Position numbers and translations under genes: made by a program | Shown: in pieces, positions 1-7,428 of the stretch | Layout of the letters: every line of letters begins with the position of its first letter | Numbering within the stretch: the stretch's first letter is position 1 | The notes under the pieces: generated by a model | The model's database searches: none | What the model was told of the DNA's origin: nothing | Seen by the model: only the letters and a program-made list of their open reading frames with translations | Source of the DNA: an uncultured Bacteroides sp. | Lineage (GTDB): Bacteria; Bacteroidota; Bacteroidia; Bacteroidales; Bacteroidaceae | Direction: 5' to 3' | Length of the DNA: 10,294 bases | NCBI GenBank assembly: GCA_959606905.1 | Contig: CAUHML010000116.1 | Location: forward strand, 1 to 10,294

Positions 1-3000
1 ACTGTAGATGTAGTGGTTTCTTTCTCTTTAACATCTGATGCTTCCGTTCCGATGATTTCTTCCGGCAGTTCGTCCGGTTCCGGTTTCAGGTCCATCGGCA
101 ACCAAACGGTGAATACTGATCCACGATCTATCCGGCTGTCCACTTTAATACGGCCACCATGTATATTTACATATTCCCTTACCAAATGAAGTCCGATGCC
201 ACTACCTATTTTTTCGTCTCCTTCATTTCCTACCTGATAGAAACGGTCGAAGATATAAGGAAGGTCTGATTCGGATATTCCGATTCCAGTGTCGGATACG
301 GATATTCTCACGTAGTTTCTTCCTTCTATTTCTTCTGTTGCAAGCAGTAAGTCGACCGTCCCGCCTTCCGGCGTATATTTGAAGGCATTGGACAAAAGAT
401 TATTCATAATCTTATGTACCTTATCCCGGTCGAAGAACATATAAAGCGCTCTATGTTCAGATTGGTTCACAAAGTTAAGGTGCTTCTCTACTGCCATTGG
501 CATGAAGTTGTTATAGGCAGAAACAATAAATTCCTCCATATCGCCGTTCATCAGATGCAACCTCTCTCCTTTCATTTCCAGTTTGCGGAAATCGAGTAGC
601 TGATTCACCAATGACAATAGGTTTTGAGCATTCTTATAGATGGTATTCAGTTGCTTTTTCATCGCATCGTCTGTCAATCGACGTATCACCATGTCTAATG
701 GCGTGATAATCAATGTCAGCGGAGTGCGGAGTTCATGGCTTATATTTGTGAAGAAGCGGAATTTCATCTGATCCAGTTCTTCTTTCTGCTTCAACGCTTC
801 CTCTTCTTGCATACGAATCATCTTCTGCCGGTTGCGGCGGTTTATTACGTAGATCAGCCCGAAGATTAAGAGAATAACTAAAATTGCATAGAAAATACGA
901 GCGGCCAGTGTATCCCAGAATGGGGGATGAATTACAATTTTGAATGCAGACTCCGGTCCCCATATCCGGTCGTTTCCGGCAGCGGACACACGGAAGATGT
1001 ATTCGCCCGAAGGGAGATTATTATAGACCACACGTCCTTGTCCATTCTCAAAAAGGGTTTCCGTCCATTCTTTGTCAAATCCTTCCAGTTGGTAACGGAA
1101 AGAGGTTTGAGAAGGATTAGGGAAGTTCAGACCAGAAAACTCAAGTGTGATATAGTTCTCATCATATTTTAATTGTACTTCGTCCGAATAACTTAATGCT
1201 TTATCAAATAAGACACGTCCGTTATATATTTCGCCCGAAACAACCGGAACATTAAACAAGCGGAATGAGGTAAACAGAGGACGATTGAGGCACTGATTAT
1301 CTATCATGTTTTCTGGTGAGAAAGCAATAAAGCCGTTCATCAGCCCCAGGAAAAGCTGATTGTCCCTGGTCATTAACGAAGGGAAACTATATAAATCATC
1401 CTGACGGATTTCATCTTCCGACAGACAGCTGATTACATGAAAGCTGTATTTATCTGCTCTTCTGTCTACTTTTATCTTATAAATAGAAGTGACTGTCGAA
1501 ATCCATATATCATGGTTCTTATCTTCCACTACGTTCAGGATAGCTTTAGACAGACCTTCTTCTTTCCCTAATGTGTAGCTTTGCCCATTGTAAGTCAAAA
1601 CGCTCAAGCCATATTGTGTAGCAAACCATAAAGTTCCCTCATGGTCTTTGAGTATCTGATTATACTTGATACTTCCCTGATTGAAAATAGAATTAGCCTG
1701 GCCGTCTTCCTCCGGTATCCATATTTTATTCGTTGCAGGATCGTAAATGTAGAGTCCGTTATCACTGCCTACGACCAACCGGGATTGATTATCTATGGCC
1801 AATGCATTCGCTACTTTATATTTTTTGAGTTCGGGAAACTGTTCGGACAATAAGTTTATTTGCCCGTTTTCAGGATTGAATAATCCTACACCACCATATA
1901 TACTTACCCACAATCGACCGGAAGAATCTTCGACCATGACACGGATATTACTGAAATCCAATTCATTCTGATAATCCGTATCGGGATAATCGTAAGATTG
2001 TACCTTTCCATGATCTATGCAGTAGAGCCCATCGTGGTATGTTCCGACCCAAACACGCTTCTTGCTGTCCTCATAAAGTACACGGCAATTCTTCTGACTG
2101 AATTCATGATAGAATCTGTTCATGCTTTTAGTCTCCGGTTCATAGCGATAGACACCCTGCGTAGTACCCATCAGAATTTCTCCTTTAGATGTTTCGAGCA
2201 TACAGCGGATTTCCTCTCCTTTCCAGTCGCCATTTATCATCTTCTTATTGTACAGCACTATTTTATTCATGCTGGGATGATAATAACACATTCCCTGATT
2301 ATAAAGTCCTATCCAAACGGAATTATTTTCCCGGTCGCAATAGATGCTTTGAATACCGTTTCGTACTGTATTACCTGATAATAAAGGAATATCCAGTGTC
2401 CGGGTTACAGAGAAATTGTGCATATCAATGACATAGAATCCATCGATAACGGTTCCTACCCATGCATTTCCACCTTTATCCACATCCATAGAAGTAAACC
2501 ATGAATAGTGTCCGAGTTGGATACCTGAAATTTGGTTCCATTTTTTATTATAGACATCATAATAGCCTACTCCACGATCCCACATCAACCAAAAGTCACC
2601 ATTATCGAGTATCTTCAAAACCACACGGTCATCCGGTTTCAGTTGGTCTTTCAGGAAATCAAGTTGATGCACGAAACGTTTCTTTTCTAAATCGTAGCAA
2701 CGGATAGCCCCTTTCTGATGAACCATCCAACTGTATTTTCCATGACTTTCTACTCCGAGTAATCCTCCATAGTATTCCATAAACTCATCATTCCTACAAA
2801 CCTGTTCGATTGATTTTGTCTCTGCATCGTACATATAGACAGAGGAACCCGGCGTCAGAAACCAACAATGTTTCTCTGAATCAATAATCAGGTCCGCCAC
2901 TTTATCCTTTAAGCCGAATTGTTGAAATAAAGAATCTACGTTATAGATGTACTGTTCGGTAGTCAAATCGAAGACGCGTAGGCTCTTGCGTTCTTTCATC

Positions 3001-3308
3001 CACAAACGTTTGTCGGCATCAATATATTGTTCGGGAATAATATGGTTATATGCTATCGAATATTCGCCATGAATATTGAAAGGGAAATTTGAATAGTTCG
3101 CACCATCATACAGGCTTAATAACACAGTACTTCGCACACCGATACGTCCGTCGGGAATGGGGAAAACGCTTTTTACATAGTTATCCGGTAATCCTTCGAC
3201 AACTCCAATCTGGCGGAATACATAAGGGGATTCTTGCGAGCTAATATAACCCGGATACAATAATCCCATTAGTATGATTAACAAACATATTCGAATTTTC
3301 ATGGCCAT
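1..3308 (-). CDS. Hybrid two-component system sensor (HTCS), truncated by the window edge
   Basis: This is a one-chain sensor and regulator of the type that controls Bacteroides polysaccharide utilisation loci. About 1,100 residues are visible. In order they are a signal peptide or anchor (residues 1-22), a two-propeller periplasmic sensor with at least ten Reg_prop-like repeats (for example RVWVGTYHDGLYCID and SVWIGLYNQGMCYYH), and a Y_Y_Y domain (about 725-785, LEGFDKEW and LPSGEYIFRV). A single membrane helix follows (about 802-820), then HisKA with the phosphoacceptor in NISHELRTPL (His about 856). HATPase_c shows the N box NNLLSNAFKYTPEGG, the G1 box DTGIGI (about 1004) and the G2 box GSGIGLHLV (about 1033). 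The receiver and AraC DNA-binding domains expected in this family must lie beyond position 1. Two in-frame ATGs, at 3308 and 3302, both precede MKIRICLLII, and an A-rich tract precedes the first; the choice is uncertain. The lyase gene ends 53 bp upstream and no clear promoter lies between, so the two may be co-transcribed. Confidence 0.95.
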   Translation of the reverse strand, partial: MAMKIRICLLIILMGLLYPGYISSQESPYVFRQIGVVEGLPDNYVKSVFPIPDGRIGVRSTVLLSLYDGANYSNFPFNIHGEYSIAYNHIIPEQYIDADKRLWMKERKSLRVFDLTTEQYIYNVDSLFQQFGLKDKVADLIIDSEKHCWFLTPGSSVYMYDAETKSIEQVCRNDEFMEYYGGLLGVESHGKYSWMVHQKGAIRCYDLEKKRFVHQLDFLKDQLKPDDRVVLKILDNGDFWLMWDRGVGYYDVYNKKWNQISGIQLGHYSWFTSMDVDKGGNAWVGTVIDGFYVIDMHNFSVTRTLDIPLLSGNTVRNGIQSIYCDRENNSVWIGLYNQGMCYYHPSMNKIVLYNKKMINGDWKGEEIRCMLETSKGEILMGTTQGVYRYEPETKSMNRFYHEFSQKNCRVLYEDSKKRVWVGTYHDGLYCIDHGKVQSYDYPDTDYQNELDFSNIRVMVEDSSGRLWVSIYGGVGLFNPENGQINLLSEQFPELKKYKVANALAIDNQSRLVVGSDNGLYIYDPATNKIWIPEEDGQANSIFNQGSIKYNQILKDHEGTLWFATQYGLSVLTYNGQSYTLGKEEGLSKAILNVVEDKNHDIWISTVTSIYKIKVDRRADKYSFHVISCLSEDEIRQDDLYSFPSLMTRDNQLFLGLMNGFIAFSPENMIDNQCLNRPLFTSFRLFNVPVVSGEIYNGRVLFDKALSYSDEVQLKYDENYITLEFSGLNFPNPSQTSFRYQLEGFDKEWTETLFENGQGRVVYNNLPSGEYIFRVSAAGNDRIWGPESAFKIVIHPPFWDTLAARIFYAILVILLIFGLIYVINRRNRQKMIRMQEEEALKQKEELDQMKFRFFTNISHELRTPLTLIITPLDMVIRRLTDDAMKKQLNTIYKNAQNLLSLVNQLLDFRKLEMKGERLHLMNGDMEEFIVSAYNNFMPMAVEKHLNFVNQSEHRALYMFFDRDKVHKIMNNLLSNAFKYTPEGGTVDLLLATEEIEGRNYVRISVSDTGIGISESDLPYIFDRFYQVGNEGDEKIGSGIGLHLVREYVNIHGGRIKVDSRIDRGSVFTVWLPMDLKPEPDELPEEIIGTEASDVKEKETTTST

Positions 3309-3361
3309 CTTTTTTTGTAGTACTATTATTAAGTACGAACGAAGAATCAAATCCCCTTATC

Positions 3362-4975
3362 CTACTTTACTATTATTTTCTGAATTTCGAGTTTATCTCC
3401 GGCTTGCTCTATCTGTAAACGAAGTACACAAGCTCCTGCGGGAAGAGTGAGTTTTCCTATTTCTCTTTCCGTCCATTGTATAGAACTGGGTAATTGCATG
3501 GGTTCTGTCTTTACTTCTGAATCAGAAGCTACGGACAATAAAGAATTTCCTTTTGATTGATAAACAAGATAAACGGTATAATCTCCATCGGTAGGAATAC
3601 TTACAGTATAATTCATCCATTCTCCATCTTCTATTTGGGTAACGACGTAATTATCTTCTTCTTTTCGTAGCTCTACTGCTCCGTCAGGTCTGTATTCGTT
3701 GCCACGTTTCTTTCCTACATTGTGATAGGTATGCCCTTCGGGATCTTCCGCAAGACAATAATAATCGTAATCGGCAGCCGATATTTCACTAGGTAGCAAA
3801 TGAATTCCTGATACACGCTTTCCCGTAGAGAAAGAAACGGGATCGCCTGCCATCCAGGGAGTCAATCGCTTGGTCAATGTTCCCCAGCCAGTCCATTCAT
3901 AAAACCAGTTGGGTGCTATCCCCCAGTTTTCGCAACCGTGATGTTCTATCATATAATCACGGTAACGTTTCAACCAGGTATAGTTGTTCTCCGGCAATCC
4001 GGCACGTACTGCATAATGCGCCAATGCCATTTCACGGGTTCCGCCACTACCTGCTACGTCTCCACGTCCGTGAGGAGATACGGCTACGGATTCCCAACGT
4101 CCACTACGGCTTTTTATCTGGAGAAATTTTCCGTTCTCAAAGGTAACTTCATTTGAATTCTTACTATAACTTGTCGGTTCCCAAGGCTCTTTTTGCTCTT
4201 CATAGGTCTGGACTTTAGAGAGGTTATAACGATAGTTCCATTCCAAACCAAGAAGCAAACGGTTATTGAGACAATTATACAAAGAATCTCCCTGATTCCA
4301 TGCCATTTCTGCGATAGCTACATAATTGTGGATACCTGCCAATACATATCCCTGGTCGCGACTCGACTCCTGACATTGACCGTTTGGATAGATATAATAC
4401 TGTAGCTGTTCATCGTATCCATAATCTGAAATCTTGTTTTCTCTTCCTTCCAATTTATAATCAAGCATGGTTGGTGATTTCTTAATCGGTTCTTTGCTAG
4501 TGACCGTCGGTCCTGAAGGATAAGGTAAATCATCCGGTCGATGCTTCATTCCCAATAAATAACGGTAAGCACGGTCATACATTACTTCGTTATCTAAGTA
4601 AATCCCCATTGCCATCATTCCACGAGCAGCGAAAAGTCCTTGATTACCAAACCTTGCGGCATCGAAATTAAAAATATTCCAATAGAATGTAACTCCGTTC
4701 TTTGAATCATCCCAGTAATTTGCATATTTGGAAGAGAAATCTTCCGTATTGCTATATCCAGGATAGACCAACATATTTTTAAAACGTTGCTGGTCTTCTA
4801 CTTTCCAACCGGAATAATCACGCATTAATTCGGCGGCATCAATTAAAAGGTAAATCTTTCCGTTATCTAATGGTCCTGTTCCACGACTACTTGTATTGGT
4901 ATAATAAGAATTAGCATTCAGATATTCGACCGCTTTACGGGCATAAGCCTCATCGCCCGTCAGATGCCAAAGCAA
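3362..4975 (-). CDS. Main body of the lyase: alginate-lyase (alpha/alpha toroid) domain plus CBM6-like module
   Basis: This frame holds most of the lyase. The catalytic domain runs to about residue 390 of the frame (about 490 of the repaired protein). It shows the family pattern ALLWHLTGDEAYARKAVEYL around the frame start, FGNQGLFAARGMMAMGIYLD (109-128), ESSRDQGYVLAGIHNYVAIA (203-222, the Alginate_lyase signature) and AEMAWNQGDSLY (222-233). A C-terminal beta-sandwich of about 110 residues follows (about 428-537). It contains DGEWMNYTVSIPTDGDYTVY and ends LEIQKIIVK, which resembles CBM6-type carbohydrate-binding modules. Proteins of this superfamily cleave uronic-acid polysaccharides by beta-elimination (PL5, PL38 and related families). 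I cannot assign the PL family or substrate. The ATG at 4975 is internal to the true coding sequence, and a product starting there would lack the signal peptide and about 100 residues. Confidence 0.75.
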   Translation of the reverse strand: MLWHLTGDEAYARKAVEYLNANSYYTNTSSRGTGPLDNGKIYLLIDAAELMRDYSGWKVEDQQRFKNMLVYPGYSNTEDFSSKYANYWDDSKNGVTFYWNIFNFDAARFGNQGLFAARGMMAMGIYLDNEVMYDRAYRYLLGMKHRPDDLPYPSGPTVTSKEPIKKSPTMLDYKLEGRENKISDYGYDEQLQYYIYPNGQCQESSRDQGYVLAGIHNYVAIAEMAWNQGDSLYNCLNNRLLLGLEWNYRYNLSKVQTYEEQKEPWEPTSYSKNSNEVTFENGKFLQIKSRSGRWESVAVSPHGRGDVAGSGGTREMALAHYAVRAGLPENNYTWLKRYRDYMIEHHGCENWGIAPNWFYEWTGWGTLTKRLTPWMAGDPVSFSTGKRVSGIHLLPSEISAADYDYYCLAEDPEGHTYHNVGKKRGNEYRPDGAVELRKEEDNYVVTQIEDGEWMNYTVSIPTDGDYTVYLVYQSKGNSLLSVASDSEVKTEPMQLPSSIQWTEREIGKLTLPAGACVLRLQIEQAGDKLEIQKIIVK

Positions 4976-5001
4976 TGCTAAGTCATGTGCCCGCCTGCCA
5001 T

Positions 5002-5274
5002 CTACTCCGATAGTAGCATTAAAACGTCCTTCTCTGATTTGTTTTCCCGATTGATAACTTGCGTATTGAGTGAAGAATAGGGAGATTCCTTTAATTTCAG
5101 AAAAGTAGAATAATAAGGCTCATGTTTCGCCTTGACCATAGCTTTCATCCGGTCTAAATCACCTTGGGTATAGGTGATTCCGGGATGGATAAAGTTACGT
5201 CGTTGCGCTTGCACTCCATTTTGAATATTCCCAATCCATACAATCCCAATAATCCATATAATTTTGTTAATCAT
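5002..5274 (-). CDS. N-terminal fragment of the frameshifted lyase (signal peptide and first helices)
   Basis: This 90-codon frame starts with MINKIIWIIGIVWIG, a hydrophobic signal peptide with probable signal peptidase I cleavage after VQA (residues 21-23). The mature protein then begins with the conserved start of alginate-lyase-family proteins (His-Pro-Gly, then a DLDRMKAMV helix and EPYYSTFLKLKESPYSS). About residue 67 marks the end of family-like sequence; the following residues up to the stop are out-of-frame translation. On its own this product would be a short secreted peptide with no catalytic residues. A Bacteroides promoter sits directly in front (5306-5340), which supports this ATG as the start. 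Confidence 0.7.
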   Translation of the reverse strand: MINKIIWIIGIVWIGNIQNGVQAQRRNFIHPGITYTQGDLDRMKAMVKAKHEPYYSTFLKLKESPYSSLNTQVINRENKSEKDVLMLLSE

Positions 5275-5305
5275 AGTGCGATTCGTTTTTTATACAAGTG
5301 ATAAG

Positions 5306-5340
5306 CAAAGATAGTATTTAGTAATAAAAAGGAGTTCAAA
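5306..5340 (-). promoter_or_regulatory. Bacteroides-type promoter of the lyase gene
   Basis: Read on the minus strand, TATCTTTG (5313-5306) fits the Bacteroides -7 consensus TAnnTTTG exactly. TTTG (5340-5337) lies 23 bp upstream as the -33 box. Transcription would begin near 5300, giving a leader of about 26 nt before the ATG at 5274. The spacing is at the long end of what is usual. Confidence 0.6.
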
Positions 5341-5361
5341 GTGAATGAAACATTTACTTTG
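5337..5361. promoter_or_regulatory. 11-bp dyad overlapping the -33 box of the lyase promoter, candidate operator
   Basis: CAAAGTGAATG (5337-5347) and CATTTACTTTG (5351-5361) form an inverted repeat around AAA, with one mismatched position out of 11. Its inner end coincides with the -33 box. The position suits an activator such as the AraC-type output domain of the neighbouring HTCS, but nothing in the sequence proves that partner. Confidence 0.45.
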
Positions 5362-5453
5362 ATTAGCATAAACCCGGGAATAAAACTCTTGTATTTATAC
5401 TCATGGTTCTCTTCCAGACTCCTTAATTCTGATTCCAGTGCAGCTTTGCTCTC

Positions 5454-5467
5454 ATCTATTAATAGAT
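5454..5467. repeat. Perfect 14-bp palindrome
   Basis: ATCTATTAATAGAT is fully self-complementary. A second small dyad, GATAA-GTTA-TTATC (5465-5478), overlaps its edge. Both are AT-only or nearly so, and chance occurrence in an AT-rich region is possible. They lie about 150 bp upstream of the lyase promoter. Confidence 0.4.
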
Positions 5468-5536
5468 AAGTTATTATCTTCCTATTGCAAAGTTCTTTCC
5501 TTCTAATACTAAAGTTACTCTTATCTAATAGAAATC

Positions 5537-5620
5537 TATAATTGCAAGCTTTGATTATAAAAACGAAAGTTTCATTTATATAATTGCAAGTTCTAATTAT
5601 ATAAATGAAACTTGCATTTA
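5537..5620. repeat. Tandem duplication, two 42-bp units with 7 differences
   Basis: Units 5537-5578 and 5579-5620 both begin TATAATTGCAAG and end CATTTA, and differ at 7 of 42 positions. They abut without a gap. A more diverged relative may lie just before them (5482-5525). Several differences between the units help create the long inverted repeat that spans the junction, which suggests the second unit was selected or gene-converted into a pairing form. Confidence 0.8.
5567..5613 (-). terminator. 19-bp perfect inverted repeat, candidate terminator for the beta-helix glycosidase
   Basis: AAGTTTCATTTATATAATT (5567-5585) and AATTATATAAATGAAACTT (5595-5613) are exact reverse complements with a 9-nt loop. 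In minus-strand RNA the hairpin is followed, after three bases, by five U residues (5563-5559 region), so it could stop transcription from the glycosidase gene about 110 bp after its stop codon. The stem is almost all A-U, weaker than a usual intrinsic terminator, so a protein-binding role is an alternative. Confidence 0.5.
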
Positions 5621-5721
5621 TAGTTTATGTTTAACCTAAAGAAAGTTTGATATTAGAAGAAAAGAAGTTTGCACCTAATACAAAGAGATTTTTCCATTCA
5701 TACTTCATATACCAGATTATG

Positions 5722-7134
5722 CTATTTGACTGTGATATTCTTTATGTATTCATTCGTGATAAAATCATCTATATTTTTCATCTTCATGCCGTTGATAATC
5801 ACATTATCGAAGATGATATTCTTGACGGAACGTTCTTTATCAAACCCTTTCAATAGAGATGGATTCTCCCCTACTCCATTATAAATGATATTCCGAAAAA
5901 TAATATCTTCAATTCCCCGGCCGGGTTGCTTATCATACTTTGAATTGAAACGAACATTAATATGAAACAATCTTCCCTCCTGGATATTCTCTACACGGAT
6001 ATCCTCAAATAATGCCTTGCGTACCAAGTTTTTATCACCGCAATCCACTGCCATACAGCCCTGATAAAGAAGATCATCTTCATCATGTTCCAGAATATCG
6101 ACATTACGGACAGTTATATTCTCAAGAATCTCTCCAGCCTTATCGTCCGGGTTACCGTGTCCTCCAATGTTGATCGGATGAGCAATATCCGCCCAAAGGA
6201 TTGAATTCTGTAAAGTCACGTTACGACTTCCTCCGTAATAGTTCCAGCGATGGGCATAGATGGCAATACAATCATCACTGTTCCGCATAAAAACATTGTC
6301 TATTAATACGTCACTGCAACACATCAGATCTATGCCATCACTCCATCCTTTACAACTAAAAGACTTTAAATTATTGATGGTCAACCCTGTAGACTCACCA
6401 CCAAATACTGTATAGTGATCTGGATTTATAACTGTAATACCGTCAATCCATATATTTTTAGAATGAGTAACTTCTATTCCACGGATCGGATGGTCGAGAA
6501 TACCACGCCCGACAATGCGTACATTTTCAGCTTTGTCAATCAATAATTTAGCTTTTACAACAGCTCCGGGAGCTAAATAAACAGTAGTATTGGAAGGAAT
6601 CTGTATCTGTGTGTTCGGCAAATCTTTCGGACGATGGACACCCGGTCCGAAATACATTACTTTGTCACTGCTTTCAGTATAAGTTTCTGTTTCCAAAGGA
6701 TTAGCAAACAAATGAAGATTATGCAAACGATCACCGTTAAACTCAATCGACAGGCATTGAGGTCTAGTGAGTGTAAAAAAGATAGCATTGTGGTTTACCG
6801 TATGTTGTATACCTATTGCTAACGGACGGATTTTCACATCCTGAATGGTGCCATTGTTCTTTTTCACCATCACTTCTACGGGACTGCCTATATCAAACTG
6901 TACCATTGAAGCAGATTGTACCCGATCCATATCTACTTGGACTTCATATTCGAATACATCTTTCCATTCACCGCCTGCTTCACGTACTTTGACTGTATAA
7001 TCATCATTATGTGGCATACCAGTGTTCAATCCTTCCGGATAGGTTACTAATTGGGCATTCCCGAATGTCGAAAATGCAATAGCTATTGCTAACAAACATT
7101 TTCTTTTACCTGATAAAACTCCTACTATATTCAT
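5722..7134 (-). CDS. Secreted right-handed beta-helix glycoside hydrolase, GH28/GH49-like
   Basis: A 470-residue protein starts with a signal peptide (residues 1-27, probable cleavage after GNA). A beta-rich N-terminal domain follows (about 28-165), and then a right-handed parallel beta-helix (about 170-470) built of N-V-x-I-x-N type coils. The active-site region shows WSDGID (264-269), NSDDCIAIY (285-293) and HPINIGGHG (319-327). These correspond to the NTDG, DD and G-H-G motifs of GH28 polygalacturonases. The arrangement of an N-terminal beta domain, an aspartate in the first motif and an Asp-Asp pair also recalls GH49 dextranases. The clear RIK motif of GH28 is missing. It probably hydrolyses a glycan in the periplasm or outside the cell. 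Together with the lyase and HTCS it suggests a uronic-acid-containing substrate. The exact family and specificity are open. Confidence 0.85.
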   Translation of the reverse strand: MNIVGVLSGKRKCLLAIAIAFSTFGNAQLVTYPEGLNTGMPHNDDYTVKVREAGGEWKDVFEYEVQVDMDRVQSASMVQFDIGSPVEVMVKKNNGTIQDVKIRPLAIGIQHTVNHNAIFFTLTRPQCLSIEFNGDRLHNLHLFANPLETETYTESSDKVMYFGPGVHRPKDLPNTQIQIPSNTTVYLAPGAVVKAKLLIDKAENVRIVGRGILDHPIRGIEVTHSKNIWIDGITVINPDHYTVFGGESTGLTINNLKSFSCKGWSDGIDLMCCSDVLIDNVFMRNSDDCIAIYAHRWNYYGGSRNVTLQNSILWADIAHPINIGGHGNPDDKAGEILENITVRNVDILEHDEDDLLYQGCMAVDCGDKNLVRKALFEDIRVENIQEGRLFHINVRFNSKYDKQPGRGIEDIIFRNIIYNGVGENPSLLKGFDKERSVKNIIFDNVIINGMKMKNIDDFITNEYIKNITVK

Positions 7135-7255
7135 ATCACTAAACTATGTTATATTTTAATTATTCTGTTTATTGAAGTTCTTTCTAAAACTATACTTTCT
7201 ATTCCACCCAGGTTGGCAAACTGGTAACAGAAACTATAGAAAAAATAACCAATGC

Positions 7256-7299
7256 AAAAAATCTCCTTTATTGTCTATTACGAACAATAAAGGAGATTT
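7256..7299 (-). terminator. Intrinsic terminator with a 16-bp perfect stem and U-tract
   Basis: AAATCTCCTTTATTGT (7259-7274) pairs exactly with ACAATAAAGGAGATTT (7284-7299) across a 9-nt loop. On the minus strand the stem runs straight into a run of U residues down to 7256, the classic form of a Rho-independent terminator. It ends transcription coming from the porin operon and, in the past, from the regulator gene whose tail appears to precede it. Confidence 0.85.
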
Positions 7300-7329
7300 A
7301 CCTAGAACATTCCAGTTTTTTCTGTCTTC

Positions 7330-7428
7330 TTATTTTTTACTTTTTACATACGGTTCTGCATATTGAGTCGGCAGTGCTCTCGATATGTCTTTGAAACATT
7401 TAGTAAAACTAGTATACAATACACCTTC
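7330..7428 (-). pseudogene. Remnant of an AraC-type regulator (or HTCS) C-terminus
   Basis: A minus-strand frame without an ATG reads LYTSFTKCFKDISRALPTQY and then AEPYVKSKK before a TAA at 7330-7332. This resembles the last helix and tail of AraC-family DNA-binding domains, where the pattern is roughly SYFTKCFK...G..P.QY. The frame is closed by a TAG just upstream (7431-7429), and I see no rest of the helix-turn-helix before it. The strong terminator lies about 30 bp downstream, as it would for a real gene end. It is therefore read as the 3' scrap of a deleted regulator. The match is from memory of the family and covers fewer than 30 residues, so it could be coincidence. Confidence 0.4.

Larger units (their letters stand above)
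3362..5274 (-). pseudogene. Alginate-lyase-family polysaccharide lyase gene broken by a single-base frameshift
   Basis: Two adjacent minus-strand frames together make one secreted polysaccharide lyase of the Alginate_lyase superfamily (PF05426 type). The first frame (5274-5002) carries the signal peptide and the typical opening FIHPGITYTQGDLDRMKAMV. It stops at 5002. The second frame carries the rest and matches the family well upstream of its first ATG, reading GKQIREGRFNATIGVDGRR and then AHDLALLWHLTGDEAYA. Adding one base near 5065-5076 (after the SPYSS codons) joins them into a 637-residue protein, which is an ordinary length for the family with an added C-terminal module. Both frames are open from 5119 to 5002, so the exact point cannot be fixed. 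No canonical X XXY YYZ slippery heptamer is visible there, so programmed frameshifting is unlikely. It is either a real recent mutation or a sequencing error. The rest of the gene shows no further decay. Confidence 0.85.
5275..5721. other. 447-bp AT-rich intergenic region between the beta-helix glycosidase and the lyase
   Basis: No coding sequence is supported here. In minus-strand order it holds the tail after the glycosidase stop, a 42-bp tandem duplication containing a 19-bp inverted repeat (5537-5620), a looser relative of the same repeat (5482-5525, with TATTGCAAAGTTCT), a perfect palindrome (5454-5467), a dyad (5337-5361) and the promoter of the lyase gene (5306-5340). The density of symmetric elements suggests a control region as well as a terminator. 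Confidence 0.6.

Noticed and set aside
1998..2378. 126-codon plus-strand frame
   Set aside because: It lies opposite the beta-propeller region of the HTCS, whose minus-strand translation shows repeated propeller motifs.
3309..3361. Separate promoter or operator for the HTCS (dyad GTACT-N7-AGTAC)
   Set aside because: The arms are only 5 bp and there is no TAnnTTTG box in the 53-bp gap, so it is not distinguishable from chance.
5002..5119. Programmed -1 frameshift joining the two lyase frames
   Set aside because: No X XXY YYZ heptamer in the right phase and no clear downstream stimulatory hairpin were seen; lyases of this family are not known to use recoding.
5537..5620. Possible CRISPR array
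   Set aside because: There are only two units, they abut directly with no spacers, and no cas genes are nearby.
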